The notes beneath the pieces were generated by a model. The model worked only from the letters and a program-made list of their open reading frames with translations. It was not told the DNA's origin and did not search any database. From contig NZ_CP119785.1 in the NCBI RefSeq assembly GCF_029338235.1, positions 558,001-622,000 of the forward strand: 64,000 nt of DNA. Direction: 5' to 3'. Positions within the stretch are counted from its first letter, which is position 1, and each line of letters starts with the position of its first letter. This stretch comes from Haloarcula rara (lineage in GTDB: Archaea; Halobacteriota; Halobacteria; Halobacteriales; Haloarculaceae). The translations under genes and the position numbers were made by a program. Shown piece by piece: positions 24,459 to 32,840 of the stretch.

Positions 24459-24502
24459 GATATACACCCCCCACTGTTTGAACCGTTCAAGACCGTTCAA
24501 AC
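24459..24502 (-). promoter_or_regulatory. HalX gene promoter with upstream inverted repeat
   Basis: A minus-strand TGTATATC lies at 24466-24459. Upstream of it GTTTGAAC (24476-24483) and GTTCAAAC (24495-24502) form a perfect 8-base inverted repeat with an 11-base spacer, and an extra CCGTTCAA copy sits inside the spacer. The site lies upstream of the TATA box, which suits an activator or an upstream repressor site. Confidence 0.6.
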
Positions 24503-24593
24503 GGCCATTTTCGGCAGACATGATACGCCATGCGGTTACTGCGGACAGCGCTGGTCGTCACCGTTTTTGCGCCGCCGGGCGAGTGCTCAAGCG

Positions 24594-25547
24594 ATGCCTG
24601 ACATCGTCGTCCGCCGTCACAGCGTCCACGGGATGCCCGTCGACCAGTACGCGTCGGCCCTGCGCGAGCGCTGCCCCGGCCGTGAGGTCGCGGTGGCGCG
24701 GACACCGGCCGCCGAACGCGACCTCGTGGCCGACGCGACGGTCGTCACGGGCAGCGCTATCGACGAGGGACTGCTCGGCGAGGCCGAGTCGCTTCGGCTC
24801 TTTGCCAGCACCTACGCGGGGTACGACCACCTTCCCCTCGGCGCGCTGGCCGACCGCGGCGTCGCGCTGACGACCGCCTCCGGCGTCCACGGCCCGAACA
24901 TCGCCGAGTACGTTATCGGGTCGTGGCTGTCGATGGCCCGGGGCTTTCTCCGTGCGCGACGCCAGCAGCGCGAGGGGGTCTGGCAGGCCTTCCAGGCGAG
25001 CGATTTCGCCGGGAGTCGCGTCTGTGTCGTCGGTATGGGCGCCATCGGCGAGGCCGTCGTCGACCGGCTGGACGGCTTCGACGTGGAGACCGTCGCGGTC
25101 CGACATTCCCCGGAGAAAAGCGCTGGGACGGACGAGGTCTACGGCTACGACGAGATTCACGAAGCGGTGGCCGACACCCGCTACGTCGCGCTCGCCTGCC
25201 CGCTGACCGATGAGACCCGGGGGCTGGTCGACCGGACGCTGCTCCGGACGATGCACCCCGACAGCGTGCTTGTGAACATCGCCCGCGGGCCCGTGGTCGA
25301 CACCGAGGCGCTGGTCGAGGCCCTCCAGCGCAACCACATCGGTGGCGCCGTCCTGGACGTGACCGACCCGGAACCGCTCCCCGGGGACCACCCGCTGTGG
25401 GACTTCGAGAACGTCCTGCTCACACCGCACAACGCCGGCCACACGCCGGAGTACTACGAGCGACTCGCAGACATCGTCGCCGAGAACGTCCGGCGGGCCG
25501 AGGAGACGGGCGCGTGGGACGGGCTTCGGAATCAGATCGAGTTGTAG
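24594..25547 (+). CDS. D-2-hydroxyacid dehydrogenase (NAD-dependent)
   Basis: This 317-residue dehydrogenase interconverts 2-hydroxy acids and 2-oxo acids. The Rossmann NAD site GMGAIGEAV is near 146-154; LVNIARGPVVDTEAL gives the catalytic-loop segment, DVTDPEPLPGDHPLW the conserved Glu/Pro region and TPHNAGHT the catalytic His. Family members include glyoxylate/hydroxypyruvate reductases and phosphoglycerate dehydrogenases; no ACT regulatory domain is present, so SerA is unlikely. The gene's stop touches the stop of the convergent membrane protein. Confidence 0.9.
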   Translation: MPDIVVRRHSVHGMPVDQYASALRERCPGREVAVARTPAAERDLVADATVVTGSAIDEGLLGEAESLRLFASTYAGYDHLPLGALADRGVALTTASGVHGPNIAEYVIGSWLSMARGFLRARRQQREGVWQAFQASDFAGSRVCVVGMGAIGEAVVDRLDGFDVETVAVRHSPEKSAGTDEVYGYDEIHEAVADTRYVALACPLTDETRGLVDRTLLRTMHPDSVLVNIARGPVVDTEALVEALQRNHIGGAVLDVTDPEPLPGDHPLWDFENVLLTPHNAGHTPEYYERLADIVAENVRRAEETGAWDGLRNQIEL

Positions 25548-25931
25548 CTACGGCTGTCGGCTCGCCCGGTAGCCGTCGCGGGCCTCGAACGCGAGGTAAC
25601 CGAGGAAGGCCACAACCACGAACGCCCAGACGACCGTCGAGAGCGACCAGCCACCGATAGTGATGGCGCTGGCGGCGTTGCCCAGTAACAGCGCGACCAC
25701 GGCGAAACTGACCAGCACGACGAACCGCCATCGAGCGGCGACCGGGATATCTTCGCCGTCGCCTCGCACGGCCAGATGAGCGTGCGAGCCCGCAAACAGG
25801 AGGACGTAGCAGGCGACGACGAACAGTCCCGAAGCGAGAGCGCCCGATGTTCCAGAGCGAATCCAGAGAGTCGCCAGCGCCATCGTCGCCACGACGACGG
25901 CGAGCTGGACTTTGCTGTCGCGGGAGACCAT
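25548..25931 (-). CDS. Four-helix membrane protein, unknown
   Basis: This 127-residue protein has four hydrophobic segments, at about 7-24, 30-50, 68-88 and 95-115, and a charged C-terminus. An AGSHAHLAVRGDGED loop lies between helices 2 and 3. It does not match a family I can name. The gene is convergent with the hydroxyacid dehydrogenase and lies 40 bases downstream of asd, so it may be co-transcribed with no other gene. Confidence 0.65.
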   Translation of the reverse strand: MVSRDSKVQLAVVVATMALATLWIRSGTSGALASGLFVVACYVLLFAGSHAHLAVRGDGEDIPVAARWRFVVLVSFAVVALLLGNAASAITIGGWSLSTVVWAFVVVAFLGYLAFEARDGYRASRQP

Positions 25932-25971
25932 ACGGTATCACCGCGCGAGAGCCAAAAAAGGACTGCGACGG

Positions 25972-27009
25972 TTACAGGTAGCCGCGCTCGTGCAGCAGTT
26001 CGCCGTTCAGAATGGACGCGCCGGCGGCGCCCCGCATCGTGTTGTGGGCCAGGCAGTTGAACTGCACGCCGTCGGTCGTCTCGCGGAACCCGCCGACGGC
26101 AACGCCCATGCCGCCCTCGGTGTTCCGGTCCAGACGGGGCTGGGGTCGGTCGGGCTCCTCGAACACCTTGATGAGCCGGTCCGGCGAGGAGTGGAGGTCG
26201 ACACCGGTGACCGCTTCCATCGCCTCGGCGGCCTCCTCGGCAGTGACATCCTCGGCCGTGTCGGCCCAGACGTTCTCCAGGTGGCCGTCTAGCGTGGGAA
26301 TTCGGTTACAGGAAGCGGCGACATCCATGTCGTGGAGCTGGACCTCGGCGCCGTCGAAGCTCCCGAGTAGTTTCCGGGACTCGGTCTCCATCTTCTGTTC
26401 CTCCCCGCCGATGTGTGGGATGGCGTTGTCGATAATCTCCATCGAGGAGACGCCGGAGTAGCCCGCGCCCGAGACCGCTTGCAGCGTGGAGACGCGTACG
26501 TCGGTCAGTTCGAAGGCGCGGTCGAGCGCTTCCAGTGCCGGGACCATCGTGATGGTCGAGCAGTTGGGGTTCTTCAGCAGGGCGCCGTCCCAGCCCCGCT
26601 CGTCGCGCTGGACCTCGATGAGGTCGACGTGGTCGGCGTTGACCTCCGGGATAGTGAGTGGCACGTCCTCGTCCATCCGGCCGTTCGAGGAGTTCGAAGA
26701 GACGACGTAGCCCGCCTGGCAGAAGTCGGGTTCGACCTGTTTGCCGACGCTGGAGGGAAGCGAGGAGAAGATGAGGTCGACGTCGTCGGGGACGGCCTCC
26801 GGCGTCGTCGCACCGACTTCGATCTCGGCCACGTCCTGCGGGATGGGCGCGTCGACGCGCCACTTCGCGGCCTCCCGGTAGCTCTTCCCGGCGCTCGATT
26901 CGCTCGCGGTGAGTGCGGCGATTTCGAACTCCGGGTGCGGGTCGAGTAGCTGGATGAGTCGCTGTCCGACTGCCCCTGTGGCGCCGAGGACGCCTACGCG
27001 TACAGACAT
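25972..27009 (-). CDS. asd: Aspartate-semialdehyde dehydrogenase
   Basis: Asd reduces beta-aspartyl phosphate to aspartate semialdehyde with NADPH, the branch point to threonine, methionine and lysine. The 345-residue protein has the NADP motif VGVLGATGAVGQRL at the N-terminus, the catalytic Cys in NPNCSTI (near 150) and the later SMEIIDNAIPHIGGEEQKM segment typical of the archaeal/fungal-type enzyme. The start at 27009 is directly at the conserved MSVRVGVLG. The gene appears monocistronic. Confidence 0.94.
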   Translation of the reverse strand: MSVRVGVLGATGAVGQRLIQLLDPHPEFEIAALTASESSAGKSYREAAKWRVDAPIPQDVAEIEVGATTPEAVPDDVDLIFSSLPSSVGKQVEPDFCQAGYVVSSNSSNGRMDEDVPLTIPEVNADHVDLIEVQRDERGWDGALLKNPNCSTITMVPALEALDRAFELTDVRVSTLQAVSGAGYSGVSSMEIIDNAIPHIGGEEQKMETESRKLLGSFDGAEVQLHDMDVAASCNRIPTLDGHLENVWADTAEDVTAEEAAEAMEAVTGVDLHSSPDRLIKVFEEPDRPQPRLDRNTEGGMGVAVGGFRETTDGVQFNCLAHNTMRGAAGASILNGELLHERGYL

Positions 27010-27081
27010 AGCTTGCCGTCTGATTCCGGTGTTCAAAACCGTTTGGGTATTGTCCCGCGTTGGCACGGTCGCCCGTCGGTG

Positions 27082-27519
27082 TCAGACCGTCGCTTCAGTG
27101 TCTTCGAACGCCCACTGGACGACGCGGGCTTCGACGACGTCGCGCTCTTCGACGTACGGGTCCTCGCGGTTTTCGAGGATACGCTCGGCCTCGGCGCGCA
27201 TCTCGGCCTCCAGGTCGGAGTGGTCCGGCTCGTCGCGGATGTCGTTGAGCAGGGCCTCGAAGTCCTCCCGCAGGTCGAAAGAGGCCCGGGCGACGTTACA
27301 GCGCGACAGCGGGCTCATGCCGGTTTCGAGCACGAGGTCTCTGACCATCTCCCAGTCCGACCGGCAGAAGTAGATGGACACCTCGCCGACGATGTCCCGC
27401 CAGGCAATCGCTTCGGAGTGCTTCAGCAGCGGCACGGCCCGCGGGGGCAGGTCCAGCCGGCTGCTGGTGTCGGGGTTCCCACAGAGGCAACACGCCTTCT
27501 CCGTCTTGCCGGTGTACAT
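27082..27519 (-). CDS. Conserved haloarchaeal protein with N-terminal CxxC
   Basis: This 145-residue protein starts MYTGKTEKACCLCG, a CCxxC zinc-knuckle-like motif, has a second pair-like Cys in YFCRSDW and one in SRCNVA, and ends with an acidic helical region. The pattern suggests a zinc-stabilised small protein. It is downstream of repeat copy B's gap and divergent from tyrS. No function can be assigned. Confidence 0.7.
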   Translation of the reverse strand: MYTGKTEKACCLCGNPDTSSRLDLPPRAVPLLKHSEAIAWRDIVGEVSIYFCRSDWEMVRDLVLETGMSPLSRCNVARASFDLREDFEALLNDIRDEPDHSDLEAEMRAEAERILENREDPYVEERDVVEARVVQWAFEDTEATV

Positions 27520-27593
27520 ACTCGACGGTAGGACTCGACGGACTTGGGTACGTCGCTCAGATAGTGCTTAGTTGAGTGACTCGGACCTCAAAC

Positions 27594-27894
27594 AGCCAGA
27601 AAGCCCCCGCGTTCTCGACTCGCGCGGCTCGCTGCGCGCGCTTCGCGTGCTTGCGTCGCCGTGCTTCGTCGAGAACGCGGCCCCTTTCATCCCCACCCAT
27701 GCCGGCTGCCCAACCGGCTACGGGTGGAATGAAAGGGGCGGCCAGCTAAACTCGGGGGTGGTTCGAAAGACGGTGGATCCGTCTTTCGTCATCACGAGAG
27801 AGCTTCGCTCTCTCGAACGACCTCGCTGCGGTCCTCACTTCGTTGCGGTCCTTTCGGCGGCCGCCTTCGTTTAGCTGGCCGGGGCTTTCTGGCT
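27594..27894. repeat. Nested inverted repeat element, copy B (complete)
   Basis: Terminal repeats are AGCCAGAAAGCCCC (27594-27607) and GGGGCTTTCTGGCT (27881-27894). Left arm CCGCGTTCTCGAC (27607-27619) pairs with GTCGAGAACGCGG (27668-27680). Central repeats are CCCCTTTCATCCCCACCC (27681-27698) and GGGTGGAATGAAAGGGG (27722-27738). Right arm GGCCAGCTAAAC (27740-27751) pairs with GTTTAGCTGGCC (27869-27880). A double hairpin module at 27763-27821 is shared with copy C. The 458-base gap 27520-27977 holds nothing else except the tyrS promoter. I see no target-site duplication. Confidence 0.88.
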
Positions 27895-27948
27895 CTCAGT
27901 CTCATTGGCTGCTAAAATAAATCCGACTACCGCTCGGGACTGACAAGG

Positions 27949-27955
27949 TTTTAAT
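27949..27955 (+). promoter_or_regulatory. TATA box of tyrS
   Basis: TTTTAAT at 27949-27955 lies 23-29 bases before the tyrS ATG at 27978, giving a leaderless transcript. It falls just outside repeat copy B, 55 bases from its right end. Confidence 0.6.
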
Positions 27956-27977
27956 CGCCGGCCCCGGGAGTCGAGGT

Positions 27978-29018
27978 ATGAACACGGCCGAGCGAGTCGA
28001 CCTCGTGAGCAGACACACACAGGAGGTCGTCACGGAGGAGGAACTGACGGAACTGTTCGAGGCCGGCGACCCGACGGCCTACATCGGCTACGCGCCCACG
28101 GGCGAGATGCACATCGGCCACTTCACCACGATGCGCAAGCTCGCCGACTTCCTGCGGGCCGGCATCGAGGTCACCGTCCTCATCGCCGACCTCCACGCAC
28201 ACTTAGACGACAACAAGAGCCCCTTTGACCTGCTCGACGCCCGCTCTGCGTACTACGAGACGGCCATCGAAGGGATGATAGAAGCGGCCGGCGCCGACCC
28301 CGAGGACGTCGAGTTCGTCCGCGGGACCGACTTCCAGTTAGACGAGGAGTACACTCTGGAGATGTACCGTATGGCCGCCGAGACGACCATCGCGCGCAGC
28401 CAGCGCGCGGCGAGCGAAGTGGTCAGAGAGTCCGAGAGTCCCAACCTCGGCGGGCTCATCTACCCGCTGATGCAGACCCTGGACGTGAAAGCGCTGGACG
28501 CCGACATCGCCTACGGCGGCGTCGACCAGCGCGGTATCTACATGCTCTCCCGCGAGGTGCTCCCCGACCACGGCGGCGAGTCGCCCGTCTGCGTGTTCGC
28601 GCCGCTGCTTTCGGGCCTGTCTGGCGGGAAGATGAGCGCCTCCGACGCGGCTTCGAAGGTGAACCTGACCGACAGCCCCGAGGAAGTCGAAGAGAAGATC
28701 GGCCAGGCGTACTGTCCCGCGGGCGAGGTCGAGGACAACGGCGTCCTCGAATATCTGGACCACCTCGTCTTCCCAGTTCTGGCCGTCGACGACGAGCCCT
28801 TCGTCGTCACCCGACCTGAGGAGTACGGCGGCGACCTGACCTACGACAGCTACGATGAGGTCGAGGCGGACTTCCTGAGCGGTGAACTGCATCCGGCGGA
28901 CCTCAAGCCAGCTGTCGCAGACGCCATCTCGACGGTCATCGACCCCGTGCGCACCCGGCTGGAAGACGAACCCGAACTGCTGGCCGAGGCCTACCCCGAG
29001 AGCTACGGCGGGGAGTAA
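27978..29018 (+). CDS. tyrS: Tyrosyl-tRNA synthetase
   Basis: TyrS attaches tyrosine to tRNA-Tyr. The 346-residue class I synthetase has the HIGH signature in GEMHIGHFTT (about 41-50), the tyrosine-binding region around YGGVDQRGIYM and the KMSAS form of the KMSKS loop (GGKMSAS, about 215-221). Length and lack of a C-terminal S4 domain match the archaeal/eukaryotic type. It is monocistronic, with its own TATA box. Confidence 0.95.
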   Translation: MNTAERVDLVSRHTQEVVTEEELTELFEAGDPTAYIGYAPTGEMHIGHFTTMRKLADFLRAGIEVTVLIADLHAHLDDNKSPFDLLDARSAYYETAIEGMIEAAGADPEDVEFVRGTDFQLDEEYTLEMYRMAAETTIARSQRAASEVVRESESPNLGGLIYPLMQTLDVKALDADIAYGGVDQRGIYMLSREVLPDHGGESPVCVFAPLLSGLSGGKMSASDAASKVNLTDSPEEVEEKIGQAYCPAGEVEDNGVLEYLDHLVFPVLAVDDEPFVVTRPEEYGGDLTYDSYDEVEADFLSGELHPADLKPAVADAISTVIDPVRTRLEDEPELLAEAYPESYGGE

Positions 29019-29022
29019 CCGA

Positions 29023-29499
29023 CTACGACTCGTCGCGAACGGTGCTGCCGATGACGAGGGCCGCGGCGATGATAACCAGATTCTTGATGATGTACTGGCC
29101 CTCGACGGTCAACGCGTACGGGAACGCGACGTAGACGACGTCAGGGAGGAGGACGAGCGGGAGGAAGGTGCCGGGAAGCTGGAGGGCCAGTAGCAGCAGC
29201 CCCACGCGGGTGAGCGGTCGATAGAGCAGGCAGATGCCGATGAGGACCTCCCAGACGCCGAGGACGGGGACGAACAGGTCGGCCGGAACGACGTACACCG
29301 TCGACGCAACGAGGTCGGCGGCCGGCGAGACGCCCAGTACTTTCAGCCCGCCGAACCAGACGAACACGATTCCGAGTGCCGCGCGCAACGCCGGGATACT
29401 CCAGCGGTCCATCAGCGACGTGAGCGTCGCGTCGACCTCGTCGAATCGTTCGCGGTAGTTTAGCCACGGCTGCTGTCGCTCTGTGTCTCGTGCGGTCAT
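29023..29499 (-). CDS. DoxX/YkgB (DUF417)-like membrane protein
   Basis: This 158-residue protein has four hydrophobic helices. The first contains the family-typical sequence WSIPALRAALGIVFVWFGGLK (read in parts), followed by VLGVWEVLIGICLLY and a late IIKNLVIIAAALVIGS helix. DoxX/DUF417 proteins are linked to quinone or thiosulfate metabolism and redox stress in some organisms, but no activity is assigned for haloarchaeal members. The gene is convergent with tyrS. Confidence 0.8.
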   Translation of the reverse strand: MTARDTERQQPWLNYRERFDEVDATLTSLMDRWSIPALRAALGIVFVWFGGLKVLGVSPAADLVASTVYVVPADLFVPVLGVWEVLIGICLLYRPLTRVGLLLLALQLPGTFLPLVLLPDVVYVAFPYALTVEGQYIIKNLVIIAAALVIGSTVRDES

Positions 29500-29632
29500 C
29501 GTACACAGAATCGTAGGGTCTCAGCGGGCTAAAGCTCTTTCAGGGCCGATTTATCGTGGACATCGACTGGCGGGAGACAGACACCGCTCCCGAAACGATA
29601 CCCCAAAGGCACGCGCCCCACTGGAGAGGGAT

Positions 29633-30316
29633 ATGGGAACACAGCTGGCCAGTCGCGAGGCGCAGGCGGAGGAAGTCGTCGACCGATTACACGAGGCGTA
29701 TCCCGACTCTACGATTTCGCTGAACTACACGAGCCGGCTCGAACTGCTCATCGCCGTCGTCCTCTCGGCACAGTGTACCGACGAGCGGGTCAACGACGTG
29801 ACACAGGAGCTCTTCGAGACGTACCAGACCCCCGAGGACTACGCCGACGCGAGCGAGGAACAGCTGGCCGAGGACATCTACGGTATCACCTTCCACAACA
29901 ACAAGGGCAGCTACCTGAAGGGCATCGGCGAGCAGATCGTCGACGAGCACGACGGCGAGGTGCCCGACACGATGACCGACCTGACCGACCTGCCGGGCGT
30001 CGGGCGCAAGACCGCCAACGTCGTGCTCCAGCACGGCCACGACATCGTGGAGGGTATCGTTGTCGACACCCACGTCCAGCGAATCTCCCGGCGGCTGGGC
30101 CTGACCGAGGAAGAGCGCCCCGAAGCCATCGAGCAGGACCTGCTCGATATCGTCCCCGAGAGCGAGTGGCAGCAGTTCACCCATCTGCTCATCGACCACG
30201 GACGGGCCGTCTGTGGCGCGCGCTCGGCAGCGTGTGAGGAGTGCGTGCTGGCCGACATCTGTCCCTCCGAGCAGGGCGACAGCGACGTCGACCTGGCGTC
30301 GGGCGAGCCCTGGTAA
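29633..30316 (+). CDS. nth: Endonuclease III (base-excision repair)
   Basis: Nth is a DNA glycosylase/AP lyase that removes oxidised pyrimidines. The 227-residue protein has the helix-hairpin-helix LPGVGRKTANVVL with catalytic Lys, the catalytic Asp in VDTHVQRI, and a C-terminal 4Fe-4S site of four cysteines spaced C-x6-C-x2-C-x5-C (CGARSAACEECVLADIC). All expected residues are present. The start at 29633 (MGTQLASRE) is chosen; longer frames extend into basic, non-haloarchaeal composition. Confidence 0.94.
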   Translation: MGTQLASREAQAEEVVDRLHEAYPDSTISLNYTSRLELLIAVVLSAQCTDERVNDVTQELFETYQTPEDYADASEEQLAEDIYGITFHNNKGSYLKGIGEQIVDEHDGEVPDTMTDLTDLPGVGRKTANVVLQHGHDIVEGIVVDTHVQRISRRLGLTEEERPEAIEQDLLDIVPESEWQQFTHLLIDHGRAVCGARSAACEECVLADICPSEQGDSDVDLASGEPW

Positions 30317-30321
30317 CGGCG

Positions 30322-30846
30322 CTACTCCTCGCGCATCCGGACCGTCAACACGGGCTGGTCGGCCGTCCGAACGACTTTCTCGGTGACGCTGCCCAGCAGA
30401 TAGCGGTCCACGCCGGTCCGCCCGTGGGTCCCCATCACGATGAGGTCGACGTCGTTGTCATCGGCGTACTCGCGGATGCGTTTGGACGGGTCCCCACTCA
30501 GGACCGCCGTCTCGACCGGGACGCCCGAGACGCTGTCGGCCACGTCCTCGACGAGCACCAGACCCTGTTCGCGCACGGTGCCGCCCTCCGCTGGCGGTTT
30601 GTTGGTCATCCCGGTCTTGCTGGCCGCCGCTCGCTCCCGCACTATCTCCTCGCCGCCGACCATCTCCGAGCGCTCGACGCCCTCGTGTTCCTTCTCGACC
30701 ATCCCCGACGGACCGAAGTCGTCTTTGGCGACAAAGAGGACGTGGAGGGTCGCGTCGTATCTGTTGGCGTGTGCGACGGCGTGGTCGAGCGCGGCCTCGG
30801 CCCCGTCGCTGCCGTCTGTCGGAAAGAGAATGTTCTGGTACATCAC
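30322..30846 (-). CDS. Universal stress protein (UspA family)
   Basis: This is a 174-residue single-domain USP. It has the N-terminal NILFPTDGSDGAEAAL strand-loop-helix and the ATP-binding GTHGRTGVDRYLLGSVTEKV (G-x2-G-x9-GS type), so it should bind ATP. A longer central insert (about 45-95) is charged. The first two codons are both ATG, so the start could be 30843. The gene is convergent with nth, five bases apart, and is presumably a general stress factor. Confidence 0.88.
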   Translation of the reverse strand: MMYQNILFPTDGSDGAEAALDHAVAHANRYDATLHVLFVAKDDFGPSGMVEKEHEGVERSEMVGGEEIVRERAAASKTGMTNKPPAEGGTVREQGLVLVEDVADSVSGVPVETAVLSGDPSKRIREYADDNDVDLIVMGTHGRTGVDRYLLGSVTEKVVRTADQPVLTVRMREE

Positions 30847-30902
30847 AGCCCGAATGTTGAATCTATGACACTATCAATGTATGTGGCCAGTTACCACGAC
30901 GG

Positions 30903-31385
30903 TCAGAGGACGTACCGGATGACGAATCGGGCCGTGCCGACGACGTAGGCGAGCATCCAGAAGATGACGTAGCCGAAGACGCCGATTCGGAGGCGAGAGC
31001 GCCAGTGGGACATCCGGTCGCCCCCGATTTCGTCCATGAGCACGTCCTCGTCGTAGTCGTTGTAGAGGTCGTGCTGTCGTTTCGCCCGGAAGATGCGGAC
31101 GATACCCGTCCCACCGAACAGCAACAGGGCGTACGCCTGCAGCCCCAGATAGGCGTGGACAGCCGAGAGTCCGCCGAGCTGGTCCGGGAGCCGTGGCACC
31201 ATCCAGAACAGCATCGGTATCGTCGTCAGTGCCAGCCCCGTGCCGACGAACTTCAGGTGGTGGACGAGCACGCCCCACGTGACCGGTTCGGTCTCGATGA
31301 TGTAGTACGCGCCGTACAGAAAGCAGGGGAAGCTCAGACTCACCATCACGAACACGACGGCGGCTATCAGCGCGTCCGACACCAT
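30903..31385 (-). CDS. Membrane protein with several histidines, conserved in haloarchaea
   Basis: This 160-residue protein has four to five hydrophobic helices. Histidines occur in or near them: LVHHLKF after helix 1 and AVHAYLGLQ in the middle. A charged loop RAKRQHDLYNDYDEDVLM separates the last helix (VFGYVIFWMLAYVVG). The layout resembles small cytochrome-b561-like or DUF420-like membrane proteins, but haem binding is not proven. It lies next to the halocyanin/cytochrome b cluster on the opposite strand and may be functionally linked. Confidence 0.65.
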   Translation of the reverse strand: MVSDALIAAVVFVMVSLSFPCFLYGAYYIIETEPVTWGVLVHHLKFVGTGLALTTIPMLFWMVPRLPDQLGGLSAVHAYLGLQAYALLLFGGTGIVRIFRAKRQHDLYNDYDEDVLMDEIGGDRMSHWRSRLRIGVFGYVIFWMLAYVVGTARFVIRYVL

Positions 31386-31640
31386 GGCCGGCGTTAGGAC
31401 AGGACCCGCTAAAACGTGCCGGATGCGACCAACCTATCGTGCCGGCTCGGCCCCGCGACGCACTCGCGGCAGTTGGTCCAGGTACTACCCACCTGCGTCC
31501 AATTTTACCGAGTATATTAATCATATAACCACTATAATGACTGAAAAACCGTGCAGATATAGACTTATATCAGTAGAACCGGTACGTTTGCCCAAGCAAT
31601 GATAGGAACGGCAAGTCGTCGGACTGCTGGTAGAGGTGGC

Positions 31641-31805
31641 ATGAACCCGCCGGCGAAACGAAGCGAATACTACTACGGCGAACTCGCGACCTGTGACATC
31701 TGTGAGGTCGAACAGCAGTGTTTCGACCGCTTCGGGATGGTGACCTGCCAGGCCTGTCAGACCGAGTACCTGCCCTCCGGTGGTGGGGTCCTCTACTTCG
31801 GCTGA
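31641..31805 (+). CDS. Small zinc-ribbon protein, 54 residues
   Basis: This short protein has two CxxC knuckles (CDIC, CQAC) plus a further Cys in QQCFDRF, separated by a beta-hairpin-like segment, as in rubredoxin-type zinc ribbons. The ATG at 31641 begins MNPPAKRSEYYYG; the in-frame ATG at 31599 would add a basic stretch. It lies between the divergent membrane protein and the cytochrome b cluster. Function is unknown; nucleic-acid or protein binding is typical for such ribbons. Confidence 0.7.
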   Translation: MNPPAKRSEYYYGELATCDICEVEQQCFDRFGMVTCQACQTEYLPSGGGVLYFG

Positions 31806-31893
31806 ACCGTCTGTTTCCGCCCCGCTAACCCACGCCGGTGAGGGGGAACGACAATCGTCACGCTAACAGGCGTTCCCGACGTAGCTGTGACTG

Positions 31894-32706
31894 ATGAGCG
31901 ATTCCTCGGACGAGCAGGTGCGAGCGGGAGAGGACCCCGAGCGTCCCACGGAACCCGATTCCGAGGACGTCGAGGCGCTCCGAAAACAGGTCGAGGAGAA
32001 GTACGACTTCGACGACTTCGGCCCGGCGGACATGGCCGAGATGACCGCCGAGGAGTGGGACGTCGCCTTCGACGAGGAGACGTGGATAACCGGCGCGGAC
32101 CTGCTGGACCGGGTCGAACGCGACCTGCGAAGCCGGGTGGCCACCCGCGACGTGTTCGCGCGCATCGAGCGCCATCGGGAGCCCCAGCACGTACTGGCCT
32201 ACTCCGACGAGGGGTACGCCGTCGTCTACCCGGACGGCTCTGTCGAGGGGGAGGGAACGGTCCTCCGTGACGTGAAACCGACGGTCGCGCTCTGTTCGAT
32301 GGACAGCTACGACGTGCCCGAGGAGGTGCCCGACAACCCGCTGCCCGAACCCGAGACCGTGCCGGAGGGCGGGGGCGAACTCGGCAACCGGATGCTGCAG
32401 GCCATCGCCGGGGTGCAACTACTCGCTGGCCTGGCGATGCTCGCCGGCGCGGTGTTTGCCCTGCTGGACGTGTTCGGGCTGGGCGGGCCGGGGGCGAACA
32501 TCGAGTTCCTCGTCGTCGGCGGGCTCGCTTTCATCGGCGTCTCGCTGGTGCTGTTTTTCACCGTCGCGAACGCGCGTCTCTCCGATAAGTTCCGGGCCGA
32601 GGAGTACCGCGACCGGCTGCGCGCCGTCGGGCTGGAGGACGGCGAGCGACCGGAGTTCGTCCCCGAGCTCACGCCCGAAGACGACGGGGAGAGCGAGGCC
32701 GAATAA
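31894..32706 (+). CDS. Acidic protein with two C-terminal membrane helices (bc-complex neighbour)
   Basis: This 270-residue protein has a long acidic cytoplasmic region (1-165), two hydrophobic helices at about 170-192 and 200-222 and a charged tail. The middle includes VLAYSDEGYAVVYPDGSVEGEG, a hairpin-like fold. It precedes halocyanin on the same strand by 134 bases and is recurrently found beside haloarchaeal cytochrome b/Rieske genes, from memory under a DUF73xx number I cannot confirm. An assembly or accessory role in the complex is inferred from position. Confidence 0.7.
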   Translation: MSDSSDEQVRAGEDPERPTEPDSEDVEALRKQVEEKYDFDDFGPADMAEMTAEEWDVAFDEETWITGADLLDRVERDLRSRVATRDVFARIERHREPQHVLAYSDEGYAVVYPDGSVEGEGTVLRDVKPTVALCSMDSYDVPEEVPDNPLPEPETVPEGGGELGNRMLQAIAGVQLLAGLAMLAGAVFALLDVFGLGGPGANIEFLVVGGLAFIGVSLVLFFTVANARLSDKFRAEEYRDRLRAVGLEDGERPEFVPELTPEDDGESEAE

Positions 32707-32812
32707 GGGACCACAGCAGACACAAGCGGTGACGCCGCGAGTGAAGCGGACTGGGAGCGAGGACACCGACGAACTCGGTGCGTAACGGTTCGTGCGGGTG
32801 GTATCCGGTGGG

Positions 32813-32818
32813 TTTATA
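32813..32818 (+). promoter_or_regulatory. TATA box of the halocyanin-cytochrome b operon
   Basis: TTTATA at 32813-32818 lies 23-28 bases before the halocyanin ATG at 32841. The spacing predicts a leaderless mRNA that reads through DUF-type protein, Rieske and both cytochrome b genes, since the genes that follow are spaced by five bases or less. Confidence 0.65.
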
Positions 32819-32840
32819 CAAACACAGTCCTCAAATCCGG

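Noticed and set aside
23832..25547. Long plus-strand open frame across the HalX gene into the dehydrogenase
   Set aside because: Only its last 318 codons (from ATG 24594) are real. The upstream part is antisense to the HalX regulator and has no acidic haloarchaeal composition.
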